From Colletes latitarsis (Eukaryota; Arthropoda; Insecta; Hymenoptera; Colletidae): a stretch of 64,000 bases of DNA. Shown here one piece after another: positions 13,901 to 27,500 of the stretch; within the stretch, counting starts at the first letter, position 1; every line of letters starts with the position of its first letter. The translations under genes and the position numbers were made by a program. The notes under the pieces are model-generated. The model saw nothing but the letters and a program-made list of their open reading frames with translations. It was not told the DNA's origin and made no database searches. Where the stretch lies: NCBI RefSeq assembly GCF_051014445.1, contig NW_027488379.1:2976001-3040000 (forward strand). Direction: 5' to 3'.

Positions 13901-16900
13901 TCCAATCATCTGGCTCATACCTTCGCATTTTTCGCATACCTGTTGGCCAGATCCTGGGTTTTCTCAGGTTTGGATACCGTAGTAATGTGGTTTCACACCG
14001 AAACAGTCAATTAAACCTGCTTGCGATAAATATTTTACAGGATAACGCCGGTTATGTCTCGGTTTGGTCTGGGATTTGCCCTGATCTGGCTAGTACTTTC
14101 GCATTTTTCGCATACTTGTTAGCCAGATCCTGGCCTCTTTCTGGTTTGGATCATCGTAGCAATGCGGTACCACACCGAAACAGTCAATTATACCTGGTTG
14201 CGATTAATATTTTCGAGGATAGCGCCGGTTATGTCTCGGTTAGGTCTGGGATTTGCCCTCATCTGGATCGTACTTTCGCATTTTTCGCATACTTGTTGGC
14301 CAGATCCTGGGTTTTTTCTGGTTTGGATCCCGTAGTAATGTGGTTCCACACCGACACAGTCAATTAAACCTGGTTGCGATTAATATTTTAGGGGATAACG
14401 CCGGTTACGTCTCGGTTAGGTCTGGGATTTTCCCTCATCTGGCTCGTACTTTCGCATTTTTCGCATTATTGTTGGCCCGATCCTGGGATGTTTCTGGTTT
14501 GGATCACGTAGTAATGTGTTACCACACTGAAACAGTCATTAAAAGCATGTTCCGATTCGTATTTTAGAGGATAACGCTGGTTATGTCAGGGTTAGTTCTG
14601 GTATTTGCAATCACCTTGCTCATACTTTCGCATTATTCTCATCCTTGTTGGCCAGATCCTGGCCTTCCTCTGGTTTCGATCACGTAGCAATGCGGTACCA
14701 CACCGAAACAGTCAATTAAACCTGGTTGCGATTAATATTTTAGCGGATAACGCTGGTTATGTCTGGGTTAGTCCTAGTATTTGCAATCATCTGGCTCATA
14801 CTTTCGCATTTATCGCATACCTGTTGGCCAGATCCTGGGTTTTCTCAGGTTTGGATCACGTAGTAACGCGGTACCACACCGAAACAGTCAATTAAACCAG
14901 GTTGCGATTAATATTTTAGAGGATAACGCGAGTTATGTATCTGTTAGGTCTAGGATTTGCCGTCATCTGTCTCGTACTTTCGCGTTTTTCGCATACTTGT
15001 TGGCCAGATCCTGCGTTTTATCTGGTTTGGATCCCGTAGTAATGCGGTTCCACACCGAAGCAGTCAATTAAACCTGTTTGCGATTAATATTTTATAGGAT
15101 AACGCCGGTGATGTCTGGGTTAGGTCTGGTATTTGCCCTCATCTGGCTCGTACTTTCGCACTCTTCGCATACTTGTTCGCCAGACCCAGTGATTTTTCAG
15201 GTTTTGATCCCGTAGTAATGTGGTTGCACACCGAAACGGTCAATTAAACCCGGCTGCGATTAATATTTTATAGGATAACGCCGGTGATGTCTGGGTTAGG
15301 TCTGGTATTTGCCTTCATCTGGCTCGTACTTTCGCATTTCTCGCATACTTGTTGGCCAGATGTTGGGTTTTTTGTGGATTGTATCCCGTCGTAGTGTGGT
15401 ACCACACAGAAGCTGTCAATTAAACCTGTATGCGATTAATATTTTAGAGGATATCGCCGGTTATGTCTGGGTTAAGTCTGGTATTTGCTATCATCTAGCA
15501 CATACTTTCGCGTTTTTCGCGTACTTGTTGTCCAAATCCTGTGATTTTTCAGGTTTTGATCCCATAGTAATGTGGTTCCACACCGAAACGGTCAATTAAA
15601 CCCGGCTGCGATTAATATTTTATAGGATAACGCCGGTGATGTCTGGGTTAGGTCTGGTATTTGCCCTCATCTGGCTCGTACTTTCGCATTTTTCGCTTAC
15701 TTGTTGGCCTGATCCTTGCCTTTTTATGGTTTGGATCACGTTGTAACGCGGTACCACACCGAAACAGTCAATTACACCAGGTTGCGATTAATATTTTAGA
15801 GGATAACGCGGGTTATGTCTCGGTTAGGTCTAGGAATTGCCGTCATCCGTCTCGTACTTTCGCGTTTTTCGCATACATGTTGGCCAGATCCTGCGTTTTA
15901 TCTGGTTTGGATCCCGTAGTAATGTGGTACCACACCGAAGCAGTCAATTAAACCTGTTTGCGATTAATATTTTTGGGGATATCGCCGGTTATGTCTCGGT
16001 TAGGTCTGGGATTTGCCCTCATCTGACTCGTACTTTCGCACTCTTCGCATACTTGTTCGCCAGACCCAGTGATTTTTCAGGTTTTGATCCCGTAGTAATG
16101 TGGTTGCACACCGAAACGGTCAATTAAACCCGGCTGCGATTAATATTTTATAGGATAACGCCGGTGATGTCTGGGTTAGGTCTGGTATTTGCCTTCATCT
16201 GGCTCGTACTTTCGCATTTTTCGCATACTTGTTGGCCAGATCCTGGGTTTCTTGTGGATTGGATCCCGTCGTAGTGTGGTTCCACACAGAAACAGTTAAT
16301 TAAACCTGGATGCGATTAATATTTTAGAGGATAACGCCGGTTATGTCTTGGTTAGGTCTGGTATTTGCCCTCATCTGGCTCGTACTTTCGCATTTTTCGC
16401 ATACTTGTTGGCCAGATCCTGGGTTCTTTCTGGTTTGGATCCCGTAGTAATGTGGTTCCACAACGAAACAGTCAATTAAACCTGGTTGCGATTAATATTT
16501 TAGAGGATAACGCCGGTTATGTCTCGGTTTGGTCTGGTATTTGCAATCATCTGGATCATATATTCGCATTTTTCTCATCCTTGTTGGCCAGATCCTGGCC
16601 TTTCTCTGATTTGGATCACGTAGTAATGCGGTACCACACCGAAACAGTCAATTAAACCTGGTTGCGATTAATATTTTAGGGGATCACGCCGGTTATGTCT
16701 GGGTTAGTTCTGGTACTTGCAATCATCTGGCTCATACTTTCGCATTTTTCGCATACTTGTTGGCCAGATCCTGGGTTTTTTGAGGTTTGGATCCCGTAGT
16801 AATGTGGTTCCACAACGAAACAGTCAATTAAACCTGGTTGAGATTAATATTTTAGAGGATAACGCCGGTTATGTCTCGGGTAGGTCTGGGATTTGTCCTC

Positions 16901-18183
16901 ATCTGGCTCGTAGTTTCACGTTTTTCGCATTCTTGTTGGCCCGATCCTGGGATGTTTCTGGTTTGGATCACCTAGTAATGTGTTACCACACTGAAACAGT
17001 CATTAAAAGCATGTTCCGATTCGTATTTTAGAGGATAACGCTGGTTATGTCAGGGTTAGTTCTGGTATTTGCAATCATCTTGCTCATACTTTCGCATTTT
17101 TCTCATCCTTGTTGGCCAGATCCTGGCCTTTCTCTGGTTTGGATCACGTAGTAATGCGGTACCACACCGAAACAGTCAATTAAACCTGGTTGCGATTAAT
17201 ATTTTAGAGGATAACGCTGGTTATGTCTGGGTTAGTCCTAGTATTTGCAATCATCTGGATCGTACTTTCGCATTTTTCGCATACTTGTTGGCCAGATCCT
17301 GGGTTTTTTCTGGCTTGGATCATCGTAGCAATGCGGTACCACACCGAAACAGTCAATTATACCTGGTTGCGGTTAATATTTTAGGGGATATCGCCGGTTT
17401 TGTCTGGGTTAGGTCTGGTATTTGCCCTCATCTGGCTCGAACTTTCGCATTTTTCTCATACTTGTTGGCCAGATCCTGGGCTTTATCTGGTTTGGATCAC
17501 GTAGTAATGCGTTACCACACCGAAACAGTCAAATAAACCGGGTTGCGATTAATATTTTAGAGGATAACGCCGGTTATGTCTCGGTTAGGTCTGGGATTTG
17601 TCCTCATCTGGCTCGTACTTCCGCATTTTTCGCATACTTCTTGGCCAGATCCTGGGCTTTTTCTGATTTGGAGCACGTAGTAATGTGGTACCACACTGAA
17701 ACAGTTAATTAAACCTGGTTGCAATTAATATTTTATAGGATAACGCCAGTTATGTCTCGGCTAGGTCTGGGGTTGCCCTCATCTGGATCGTTCTTTCGCA
17801 TTTTTCGCATACTTGTTGGCCAGATCCTGGGTTCATTCTGGTTTGGATCCCGTAGTAATGTGGTTCCACAACGAAACAGTCAATTAAACCTGGTTGCGAT
17901 TAATATTTTAGAGGATAACGCCGGTTATGTCTCGGTTTGGTCTGGTATTTGCAATCATCTGGATCATATATTCGCATTTTTCTCATCCTTGTTGGCTAGA
18001 TCCTGGCCTTTCTCTGATTTGGATCACGTAGTAATGCGGTACCACACCGAAACAGTCAATTAAACCTGGTTGCGATTAATATTTTAGGGGATCACGCCGG
18101 TTATGTCTGGGTTAGTTCTGGTACTTGCAATCATCTGGCTCATACTTTCGCATTTTTCGCATACTTGTTGGCCAGATCCTGGG
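10941..18183 (+). repeat. Large duplication, family A, copy 2 (~7.24 kb)
   Basis: Directly adjacent second copy of 4075-10940. Only scattered substitutions are seen within aligned monomers (for example the clustered cattctgg variant of ggttctttctgg at 10437 and 17833). Length differences are whole monomers: one monomer present at about 6.30-6.48 kb is missing here, and extra monomers appear near 14.0-14.7, 15.1 and 16.5 kb. Pairing ends near 10788/18183. Confidence 0.88.
14290..14302 (+). other. Paralogous empty target site 1 for retrotransposon copy 1
   Basis: The sequence tacttgttggcca appears once here, in a monomer whose left neighbour (14030-14240: ttttacaggataacgcc, cttgttagccagatcc, gatcatcgtagc) matches 34390-34600. 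Its right side (ggggataacgccggttacg, attttccctcatctgg, gggatgtttctgg) matches 37320-37530. This is the unoccupied paralogue of the insertion site. Confidence 0.85.
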
Positions 18184-19395
18184 TTTTTTCTGGTTTGGAT
18201 CCCGTAGTAATGTGGTACCACACTGAAACAGTCATTAAAACCATGTTCCGATGCGTATTTTAGTGGATAACCCTGGTTATGTCTGTGTTAGTTCTGGTAT
18301 TTGCAATCATCTGGCTCATACTTTCGCGTATTTCGCTTACTTGATGGCCTGATCCTAGCCTTTTTCTGGTTCGGATCACGTAGTAATGTGGTACCACTCT
18401 GAAAATGTCAATTGTACCTGGTTGCGATTAATATTTTAGAGGATAACGCCGGTTATGTCTGGGTTAGGTCTGGTATTTGCCCTCATCTGGCTCATACTTT
18501 CACATTTTTCGCATACTTGTTGGCCCGATCCCGTTCTTTTTCTGGCTTGGACCACGAAGTAAAGTGGTACCACACAGAAACAGTCAACTAAACCTGTGTC
18601 CGATTAATATTTTAGAGGATAACGCGGGTTATGTCTGGGTTAGGTCTGGTATTTGCCCTCATCTGGCTCGTACATTCGCACTTTTCGCATATTTGTTGGC
18701 CAGATCCTGGGTTTTCTCAGGTTTGGATCACGTAGTAACGCGGTACCACACCGAAACAGTCAATTAAACCAGGTTGCGATTAATATTTTAGAGGATAACG
18801 CGAGTTATGTATCTGTTAGGTCTAGGATTTGCCGTCATCTGTCTCGTACTTTCGCGTTTTTCGCATACTTGTTGGCCAAATCCTGGGATTTTTCAGATTT
18901 TGATCCCGTAGTAATGTGGTTCCACACCGAAACGGTCAATTAAACCTGGCTGCGATTAATATTTTATAGGATAACACCGGTGATGTCTGGGTTAGGTCTG
19001 GTATTTGCCCTCATCTGGCTCGTACTTTCGCATTTCTCGCATACTTGTTGGCCAGATGTTGGGTTTTTTGTGGATTGTATCCCGTCGTAGTGTGGTACCA
19101 CACCGAAGCTGTCAATTAAACCTGTTTGCGATTAATATTTTAGAGGATATCGCCGGTTATGTCTGGGTTAAGTCTGGTATTTGCCATCATCTAGCACATA
19201 CTTTCGCGTTTTTCGCGTACTTGTTGGCCAGATCCTAGACTTTTTATGGTTTGGATCACGTAGTAATGCGGTACCACACCGAAACAGTCAATTAAACCTT
19301 GTTGCGATTAATATTTTAGAGGATAACGCCGGTTATGTCTGGGTTAGGTCTGGTATTTGCCCTCATCTGGCTCGTGCTTTCGCATTTTTCGCAAA
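18184..19395 (+). repeat. Family A sub-block related to 31.4-32.6 kb
   Basis: Monomers with ttggcccgatcccgttctttttc (18520 region) and the gatgttgggttttttgtgg variant (about 19056) recur in the same order near 31500 and 32208, roughly 13.0-13.15 kb away. The first ~180 bp resemble 6381-6560. No gene is seen. Confidence 0.7.
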
Positions 19396-20070
19396 CTTGT
19401 TGGCCAGATCCTGGGCTTTCTCTGGTTTGGATCACGTAGTAATGTGGTACCACACTGTCAATAAAAGCTGGTTCCGCTTAGTATTTGAGAGGATAACGCT
19501 GGTTATGCCTGTGTTAGTTCTGGTATTTGCAATCATCTGGCTCATACTTTCGCGTTTTTCGCATACTTGTTGGCCAGATCCTGGGTTTTTTCTGGTTTGG
19601 ACCACGAAGTAAAGTGGTACCACACAGAACCAGTCAACTAAACCTGTGTCCGATTAATATTTTAGAGGATAACGCCGGTTATGTCTCCGGTAGGTCTGGG
19701 ATTTGTCCTCATCTGGCTCGTACTTTCGCGTTTTGCGCATACTTGTTGGCCAGATCCTGCGTTTTAACTGGTTTGGATCCCGCAGTAATGTGGTTCCACA
19801 CCGAAGCAGTCAATTAAACCTGTTTGCGATTAATATTTTAGAGGATATCGCCGGTTATGTCTGGGTTAGGTCTGGTATTTGCCCTCATCTGGCTCGTACT
19901 TTCGCATTTTTCGCAAACTTGTTGGCCAGATCCTGGCCTTTTTCTGGCTTGGACCACGCAGTAATGTGGTGTCACACTGAAACAGCCAATTAATCCTGGT
20001 TCCGATTAGTATTTTAGAGGAGAACGCCGGTAATGTCTCGTTTGGTCTGGTATTTGCCCTCATCTGGCTC
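19396..20070 (+). repeat. Higher-order repeat, 1,049-bp spacing, copy 1
   Basis: Near-identical to 20445-21119 at a constant 1,049-bp offset, i.e. six monomers minus 7 bp. The shortfall matches two diagnostic deletions carried in both copies: six bases of gaaaca lost in cactgtcaat, and one g lost in gtctcgtttgg. Both copies also share the variants ggagaacgccggtaatg and tcctgcgttttaactgg. Confidence 0.9.
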
Positions 20071-23000
20071 GTACTTTCGCATTTTTCGCATACTTGTTGG
20101 CCAGATCCTAGACTTTTTCTGGTTTGGATCACGTAGTAACGCGGTACCACACCGAAACAGTCAATTACACCAGGTTGCGATTAATATATTAGAGGATAAC
20201 GCGGGTTATGTCTCGGTTAGGTCTGGGATTTGCCCTCATCTGACTCGTACTTTCGCATTTTTCGCATACTTGTTGGCCAGATCCAGGCCTTTTTCTGGTT
20301 TGGATCACGTAGTAACGTGGTTCCACACCGAAGCAGTCAATTAAAACTGTTTGCGATTAATATTTTAGGGGATATCGCCGGTTATGTCTCGGTTAGGTCT
20401 GGGATTTGCCCTCATCTGACTCGTACATTCGCACTTTTCGCATACTTGTTGGCCAGATCCTGGGCTTTCTCTGGTTTGGATCACGTAGTAATGTGGTACC
20501 ACACTGTCAATAAAAGCTGGTTCCGCTTAGTATTTGAAAGGATAACGCTGGTTATGCCTGTGTTAGTTCTGGTATTTGCAATCATCTGGCTCATACTTTC
20601 GCGTTTTTCGCATACTTGTTGGCCAGATCCTGGGTTTTTTCTGGTTTGGACCACGACGTAAAGTGGTACCACACAGAACCAGTCAACTAAACCTGTGTCC
20701 GATTAATATTTTAGAGGATAACGCCGGTTATGTCTCCGGTAGGTCTGGGATTTGTCCTCATCTGGCTCGTACTTTCGCGTTTTTCGCATACTTGTTGGCC
20801 AGATCCTGCGTTTTAACTGGTTTGGATCCCGCAGTAATGTGGTCCCACACCGAAGCAGTCAATTAAACCTGTTTGCGATTAATATTTTAGAGGATATCGC
20901 CGGTTATGTCTGGGTTAGGTCTGGTATTTGCCCTCATCTGGCTCGTACTTTCGCATTTTTCGCAAACTTGTTGGCCAGATCCTGGCCTTTTTCTGGCTTG
21001 GACCACGCAGTAATGTGGTGTCACACTGAAACAGCCAATTAATCCTGGTTCCGATTAGTATTTTAGAGGAGAACGCCGGTAATGTCTCGTTTGGTCTGGT
21101 ATTTGCCCTCATCTGGCTCGTTCCTTCACATTTTTCGCATACTTGTTGGCCCGATCCTGGGTTTTTTCTGGTTTGGATCCCGTAGTAATGTGGTTCCACA
21201 CCGATACAGTCAATTAAACCTGGTTGCGATTAATATTTTAGAGGATAACGCGGGTTATGTCTCGGATAGGTCTAGGAATTGCCGTCATCCGTCTCGTACT
21301 TTCGCGTTTTTCGCATACATGTTGGCCAGATCCTGCGTTTTATCTGGTTTGGATCCCGCAGTAATGTGGTTCCACACCGAAGCAGTCAATTAAACCTGTT
21401 TGCGATTAATATTTTAGAGGATATCGCCGGTTATGTCTGGGTTAGGTCTGGGCTTTGCCCTCATCTGCCTCGCACTTTCGCACTTTTCGCATACTTGTTG
21501 GCCAGATCCTGGGCTTTTTCTGGTTTGGATCACGTAGTAATGTGGTACCACATTGTCAATTAAAGCTGGTTCCGATTAGTACTTTAGAGGATAACGCTGG
21601 ATATGTCTGTGTTAGTTCTGGTATTTGCAATCATCTGGCTCATACTTTCGCGTTTTCCGCATTGTTGTTGGCCAGATCCTGGGTTTTTTCTGGTTTGGAT
21701 CCCGTAGTAATGTGGTACTACACCGAAACAGTCAATTAAACCTGGTTGCGATTAATATTTTAGAGGATAACGCCGGTTATGTCTCGGTTAGGTCCGGGAT
21801 TTGTCCTCATCTGGCTTTCGCATGTTTCGCGTACTTTTTGGCCAGATCCTGGCCTTTTTCTGGTTTGGATCACGTAGTAATTTGGTACCACACTGAAACA
21901 GTCAATAAAAGCTGGTTCCCATTAGTATTTTAGAGGATAACGCCGGTTATGTCTGTGTTAGTTCTGGTATTTGCAATCATCTGGCTCATACTTTCGCGTT
22001 TTTCGCACACTTGTTGGCCAGACCCTGGCCATTTTCTGGTTTGGATCACGTAGTAATATGGTACCACACTGAAACAGTCAATAGAAGCTGGTTCCGATAA
22101 GTACCTTAGAGGATAACGCTGGTTACGTCTGGGTTAGTTCTCGTATTTACTATCATCTAGCACATACTTTCGCGTTTTTCGCATACTTGTTGGCCAGATC
22201 CTCGGCTTTTTCTGGTTTGGATCACGTAGTAATGTGGTACTACACTGAAACTGTCAAGTAAACCTGGTTGCGATTAATATTTTAGAGGATAACGCTGGTT
22301 ATGTCTGTGTTAGTTCTGGTATTTGCAATCATCTGGCTCATACTTTCGCGTTTTTCGCTTACTTGATGGCCTGATCCTAGCATTTTTCTGGTTCGGATCA
22401 CGTAGTAATGTGGTACCACACTGAAACGGCCAATAGAAGCTGGTTCCGATTAGTATTTTAGAGGATAACGCTGGTTATGTCTGGATTAGTTCTGGTATAT
22501 GCTATCATCTGGCATATACTTTCGCGTTTTTCGCATACTTGTCGGCCAGATCCTGGGCTTTTTCTGGTTTGGATCACGTAGTAATGTGGCACCACACTGA
22601 AACAGTCAATTAAACCTGGTTGCGATTAATATCATAGAGGATAACGCCGGTTATGTCTCGGGTAGGTCTGGGATTTGCCCACATCTGGCTCGTACTTTCG
22701 CATTTTTCGCATTCTTGTTGGCCAGATCCAGGCCTCTTTCTGGTTTGGATCACGTAGTAATGCGGTACAACACCGAAACAGTCAATTAAATCTGGTTGCG
22801 CTAAATATTTTAGAGGATAAAGCCGGTAATGTCTCGGTTTGGTCTGGTATTTACCCTCATCTGGCTCGTACTAACGCATTTTTCGCATACTTGTTGGCCA
22901 GATCCTGGCCTTTTTCTGGCTTGGACCACGTACGAATGTGGTACCACACCGAAACAGTCAATTAAACCTGGTTGCGAATAATATTTTAGAGGATAACGCC

Positions 23001-24100
23001 GGTTATGTCTCGGTTAGGTCTGGGATTTGCCCTCATCTGGATCGTACTTTCGCATTTTTCGCATACTTGTGGGCCAGATCCTGGGTTTTTTCTGGTTTGG
23101 ATCCCGTAGTAATGTGGTTCCACAAAGAAACAGTCAATTAAACCTGGTTGAGATTAATATTTTAGAGGATAACGCCGGTTATGTCTCGGGTAGGTCTGGG
23201 ATTTGTCCTCATCTGGCTCGTAGTTTCACGTTTTTCGCATACTTGTTGGCCAGATCCTGGCCTCTTTCTGGTTTGGATCACGTAGTAATGCGGCACCACA
23301 CCGAAACAGTCAATTAAACCTGGTTGCGATTAATATTTTAGAGGATAATGCTGGTTATGTCTCGGTGACGTCTGGGATTTGCCCCCATCTGGCTCGTACT
23401 TTCGCATTTTTCTCATAGTTGTTGAACAGATCCTGGGTTTTTGTCTGGTTTGGATCACGTAGTAATGTGGTACCACACTGAAACAATTAATTAAACCTGG
23501 TTGCAATTAATATTTTAGAGGATAACGCCGGTATGTCTCGGTTTGGTCTGGTACTTGCAATCATCTGGCTCATACTTTCGCATTTTTCGCATACTTGTTG
23601 GCCAGATCCTGGGTTTTTTCTGGTTTGGATCCCGTAGTAATGTGGTTCCACACCGAAACAGTCAATTGAACCTGGTTGCGATTAATATTTTAAAGGATAA
23701 CGCCGGTTATGTCTCGGTTAGGTCTGGTATTTGCCCTCATCTGGCTCGGACTTTCGCATTTTTCGCATACTTGTTGGCCAGACACTGGCCCTTTTCTGGT
23801 TTGGATCACGTAGTAAAGTGGCACCACACAGAACCAGTCAACTAAACCTGGTTGCGATTAATATTTTAGAGGATAACGCTGGTTATGTCTCGGTGACGTC
23901 TGGGATTTGCCCCCATCTGGCTCGTACTTTCTCATTTTTCTCATAGTTGTTGAACAGATCCTGGGTTTTTTCTGGTTTGGATCCCGTAGTAATGTGGTTC
24001 CACACCGAAACAGTCAATTGAACCTGGTTGCGATTAATATTTTAAAGGATAACGCCGGTTATGTCTCGGTTAGGTCTGGTATTTGCCCTCATCTGGCTCG
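20045..24100 (+). repeat. Mosaic duplication, family A, copy 1
   Basis: Segments recur in order about 4.56-4.91 kb to the right: 20230 to 24787 (4,557), 21455 to 26011 (4,556), 22298 to 27206 (4,908), 22938 to 27670 (4,732), 23907 to 28815 (4,908). The offsets change by about one monomer (176). The diagnostic variant atatattagagg is shared by about 20186 and 24743. Confidence 0.82.
20445..21119 (+). repeat. Higher-order repeat, 1,049-bp spacing, copy 2
   Basis: Second copy of 19396-20070, with the same six-base deletion after ccacact (20502 region) and the same gtctcgtttgg deletion (21082 region). Identity stops near 21120, where copy 2 reads ctcgttccttcac instead of ctcgtactttcgc. A partial third copy of its left half lies at about 24.99-25.2 kb. 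Confidence 0.9.
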
Positions 24101-24599
24101 GACTTTCGCATTTTTCGCATACTTGTTGGCCAGACCCTGGCCCTTTTCTGGTTTGGATCACGTAGTAAAGTGGCACCAGACTGAAACAGTCAATTAAACC
24201 TGGTTGCGAATAATATTTTAGAGGATAATGCTGGTTATGTCTGTGATAGTTCTGGTATTTGCAATCATCTGGCTCATACTTTCGCGTTTTTCTCATAGTT
24301 GTCGGCCAGATCCTGGGTTTTTTCTGGTTTGGATCCCATAGTAATGTGGTTCCACACCGATACAGTCAATTAAACCTGTTTGCGATTAATATTTTAGAGG
24401 ATATCGCCGGTTATGTCTGGGTTAGGTCTGGTATTTGCCCTCATCTGGCTCGTACTTTCGCATTTTTCGCAAACTTGTTGGCCAGATCCTGGCCTTTTTC
24501 TGGCTTGGACCACGAAGTAAAGTGGTACCACACAGAACCAGTCAACTAAACCTGTGTCCGATTAATATTTTAGAGGATAACGCCGGTTATGTCTGGGTT

Positions 24600-27500
24600 A
24601 GGTCTGGTATTTGCCCTCATCTGGCTCGTACTTTCGCATTTTTCGCATACTTGTTGGCCAGATCCTAGACTTTTTCTGGTTTGGATCACGTAGTAGCGCG
24701 GTACCACACCGAAGCAGTCAATTACACCAGGTTGCGATTAATATATTAGAGGATAACGCGGGTTATGTCTCGGTTAGGTCTGGGATTTGACCTCATCTGA
24801 CTCGTACTTTCGCATTTTTCGCATACTTGTTGGCCAGATCCAGGCCTTTTTCTGGTTTGGATCACGTAGTAACGTGGTTCCACACCGAAGCATTCAATTA
24901 AAACTGTTTGCGATTAATATTTTAGGGGATATCGCCGGTTATGTCTCGGTTAGGTCTGGGATTTGCCCTCATCTGACTCTTACATTCGCACTTTTCGCAT
25001 ACTTGTTGGCCAGATCCTGGGCTTTCTCTGGTTTGGATCACGTAGTAATGTGGTACCACACTGTCAATAAAAGCTGGTTCCGCTTAGTATTTGAAAGGAT
25101 AACGCTGGTTATGCCTGTGTTAGTTCTGGTATTTGCAATCATCTGGCTCATACTTTCGCGTTTTTCGCATACTTGTTGGCCACATCCTGGGTTTTTTCTG
25201 GTTTGGATGCCGTAGTAATCAGGTTCCACACCGAAACAGACAATTGAACTGGTTGCGATTAATATTTCAGAGGATAACGCCGGTTATGTCTCCGGTAGGT
25301 CTGGGATTTGTCCTCATCTGGCTCGTACTTTCGCGTTTTTCGCATACTTGTTGGCCAGATCCTGCGTTTTATCTGGTTTGGATCTCGCAGTAATGTGGTT
25401 GCACACCGAAGCAGTCAATTAAACCTGGTTGCGAATAATATTTTAGAGGATAAAGCTGGTTATGTCTGTGATAGTTCTGGTATTTGCAATCATCTGGCTC
25501 ATACTTTCGCTATTCTCATAGTTGTTGGCCAGATCCTGGGTTTTTTTCTGGTTTGGATCCCGTAGTAATGCGGTACCACACCGAAACAGTTAATTAAATC
25601 TGGTTGCGATTAATATTTTAGAGGATAATGACGGTAATGTCTCGGTTAGGTCTGGTATTTGCCCACATCTGGCTCGTACTTTCGCATTTTTCGCATTCTT
25701 GTTGGCCAGATCCTAGACTTTTCCTGGCTTGGACCACGTAGTAATGTGGTACCACACCGATACAGTCAATTAAACCTGGTTGCGAATAATATTTTAGAGG
25801 ATAACGCTGGTTATGCCTGGGATAGTTCTGGTATTTGCATTCATCTGGCTCATACTTTCGCGTTTTTCTCATAGTTGTCGGCCAGATCCTGGGTTTTTTC
25901 TGGTTTGGATCCCATAGTAATGTGGTTCCACACCGATACAGTCAATTAAACCTGTTTGCGATTAATATTTTAGAGGATATCGCCGGTTATGTCTGGGTTA
26001 GGTCTGGTATTTGCCCTCATCTGCCTCGTACTTTCGCACTTTTCGCATACTTGTTGGCCAGATCCTGGGCTTTTTCTGGTTTGGATCACGTAGTAATGTG
26101 GTACCACATTGTCAATTAAAGCTGGTTCCGATTAGTACTTTAGAGGATAACGCTGGATATGTCTGTGTTAGTTCTGGTATTTGCAATCATCTGGCTCATA
26201 CTTTCGCGTTTTCCGCTTTGTTGTTGGCCAGATCCTGGGTTTTTTCTGGTTTGGATCCCGTAGTAATGTGGTACCACACCGAAACAGTCAATTAAACCTG
26301 GTTGCGATTAATATTTTAGAGGATAACGCCGGTTATGTCTCGGTTAGGTCCGGGATTTGTCCTCATCTGGCTTTCGCATGTTTCGCATACTTTTTGGCCA
26401 GATCCTGGCCTTTTTCTGGTCTGGATCACGTAGTAATTTGGTACCACACTGAAACAGCCAATAAAAGCTGGTTCCGATTAGTATTTTAGAGGATAACGCT
26501 GGTTATGTCTGGGATAGTTCTGGTATTTGCAATCATCTGGCTCATATATTCGCGTTTTTCGCATACTTGTTGGCCAGATCCTGGGCTTTTTCTGGTTTGG
26601 ATCACGTGGTAATGTGGTACCACACTGAAACAGTCAATAAAAGCTGGTTCCGATTAGTATTTTAGAGGATAACGCTGGATATGTCAGGGTTAGTTCTGGT
26701 ATTTGCAATCATCTGGCTCATATATTCGCGTTTTTCGCATACTTGTTGGCCAGATCCTGGGCTTTTTCTGGTTTGGATCACGTGGTAATGTGGTACCACA
26801 CTGAAACAGTCAATAAAAGCTGGTTCCCATTAGTATTTTAGAGGATAACGCCGGTTATGTCTGTGTTAGTTCTGGTATTTGCAATCATCTGGCTCATACT
26901 TTCGCGTTTTTCGCACACTTGTTGGCCAGACCCTGGCCATTTTCTGGTTTGGATCACGTAGTAATGTGGTACCACACTGAAACAGTCAATAGAAGCTGGT
27001 TCCGATAAGTACCTTAGAGGATAACGCTGGTTACGTCTGGGTTAGTTCTCGTATTTGCTATCATCTGGCACATACTTTCGCGTTTTTCGCATACTTGTTG
27101 GCCAGATCCTCGGCTTTTTCTGGTTTGGATCACGTAGTAATGTGGTACTACACTGAAACTGTCAAGTAAACCTGGTTGCGATTAATATTTTAGAGGATAA
27201 CGCTGGTTATGTCTGTGTTAGTTCTGGTATTTGCAATCATCTGGCTCATACTTTCGCGTTTTTCGCTTACTTGATGGCCTGATCCTAGCATTTTTCTGGT
27301 TCGGATCACGTAGTAATGTGGTACCACACTGAAACGGCCAATAGAAGCTGGTTCCGATTAGTATTTTAGAGGATAACGCTGGTTACGTCTGGATTAGTTC
27401 TGGTATATGCTATCATCTGGCATATACTTTCGCGTTTTTCGCATACTTGTCGGCCAGATCCTGGGCTTTTTCTGGTTTGGATCACGTAGTAATGTGGCAC

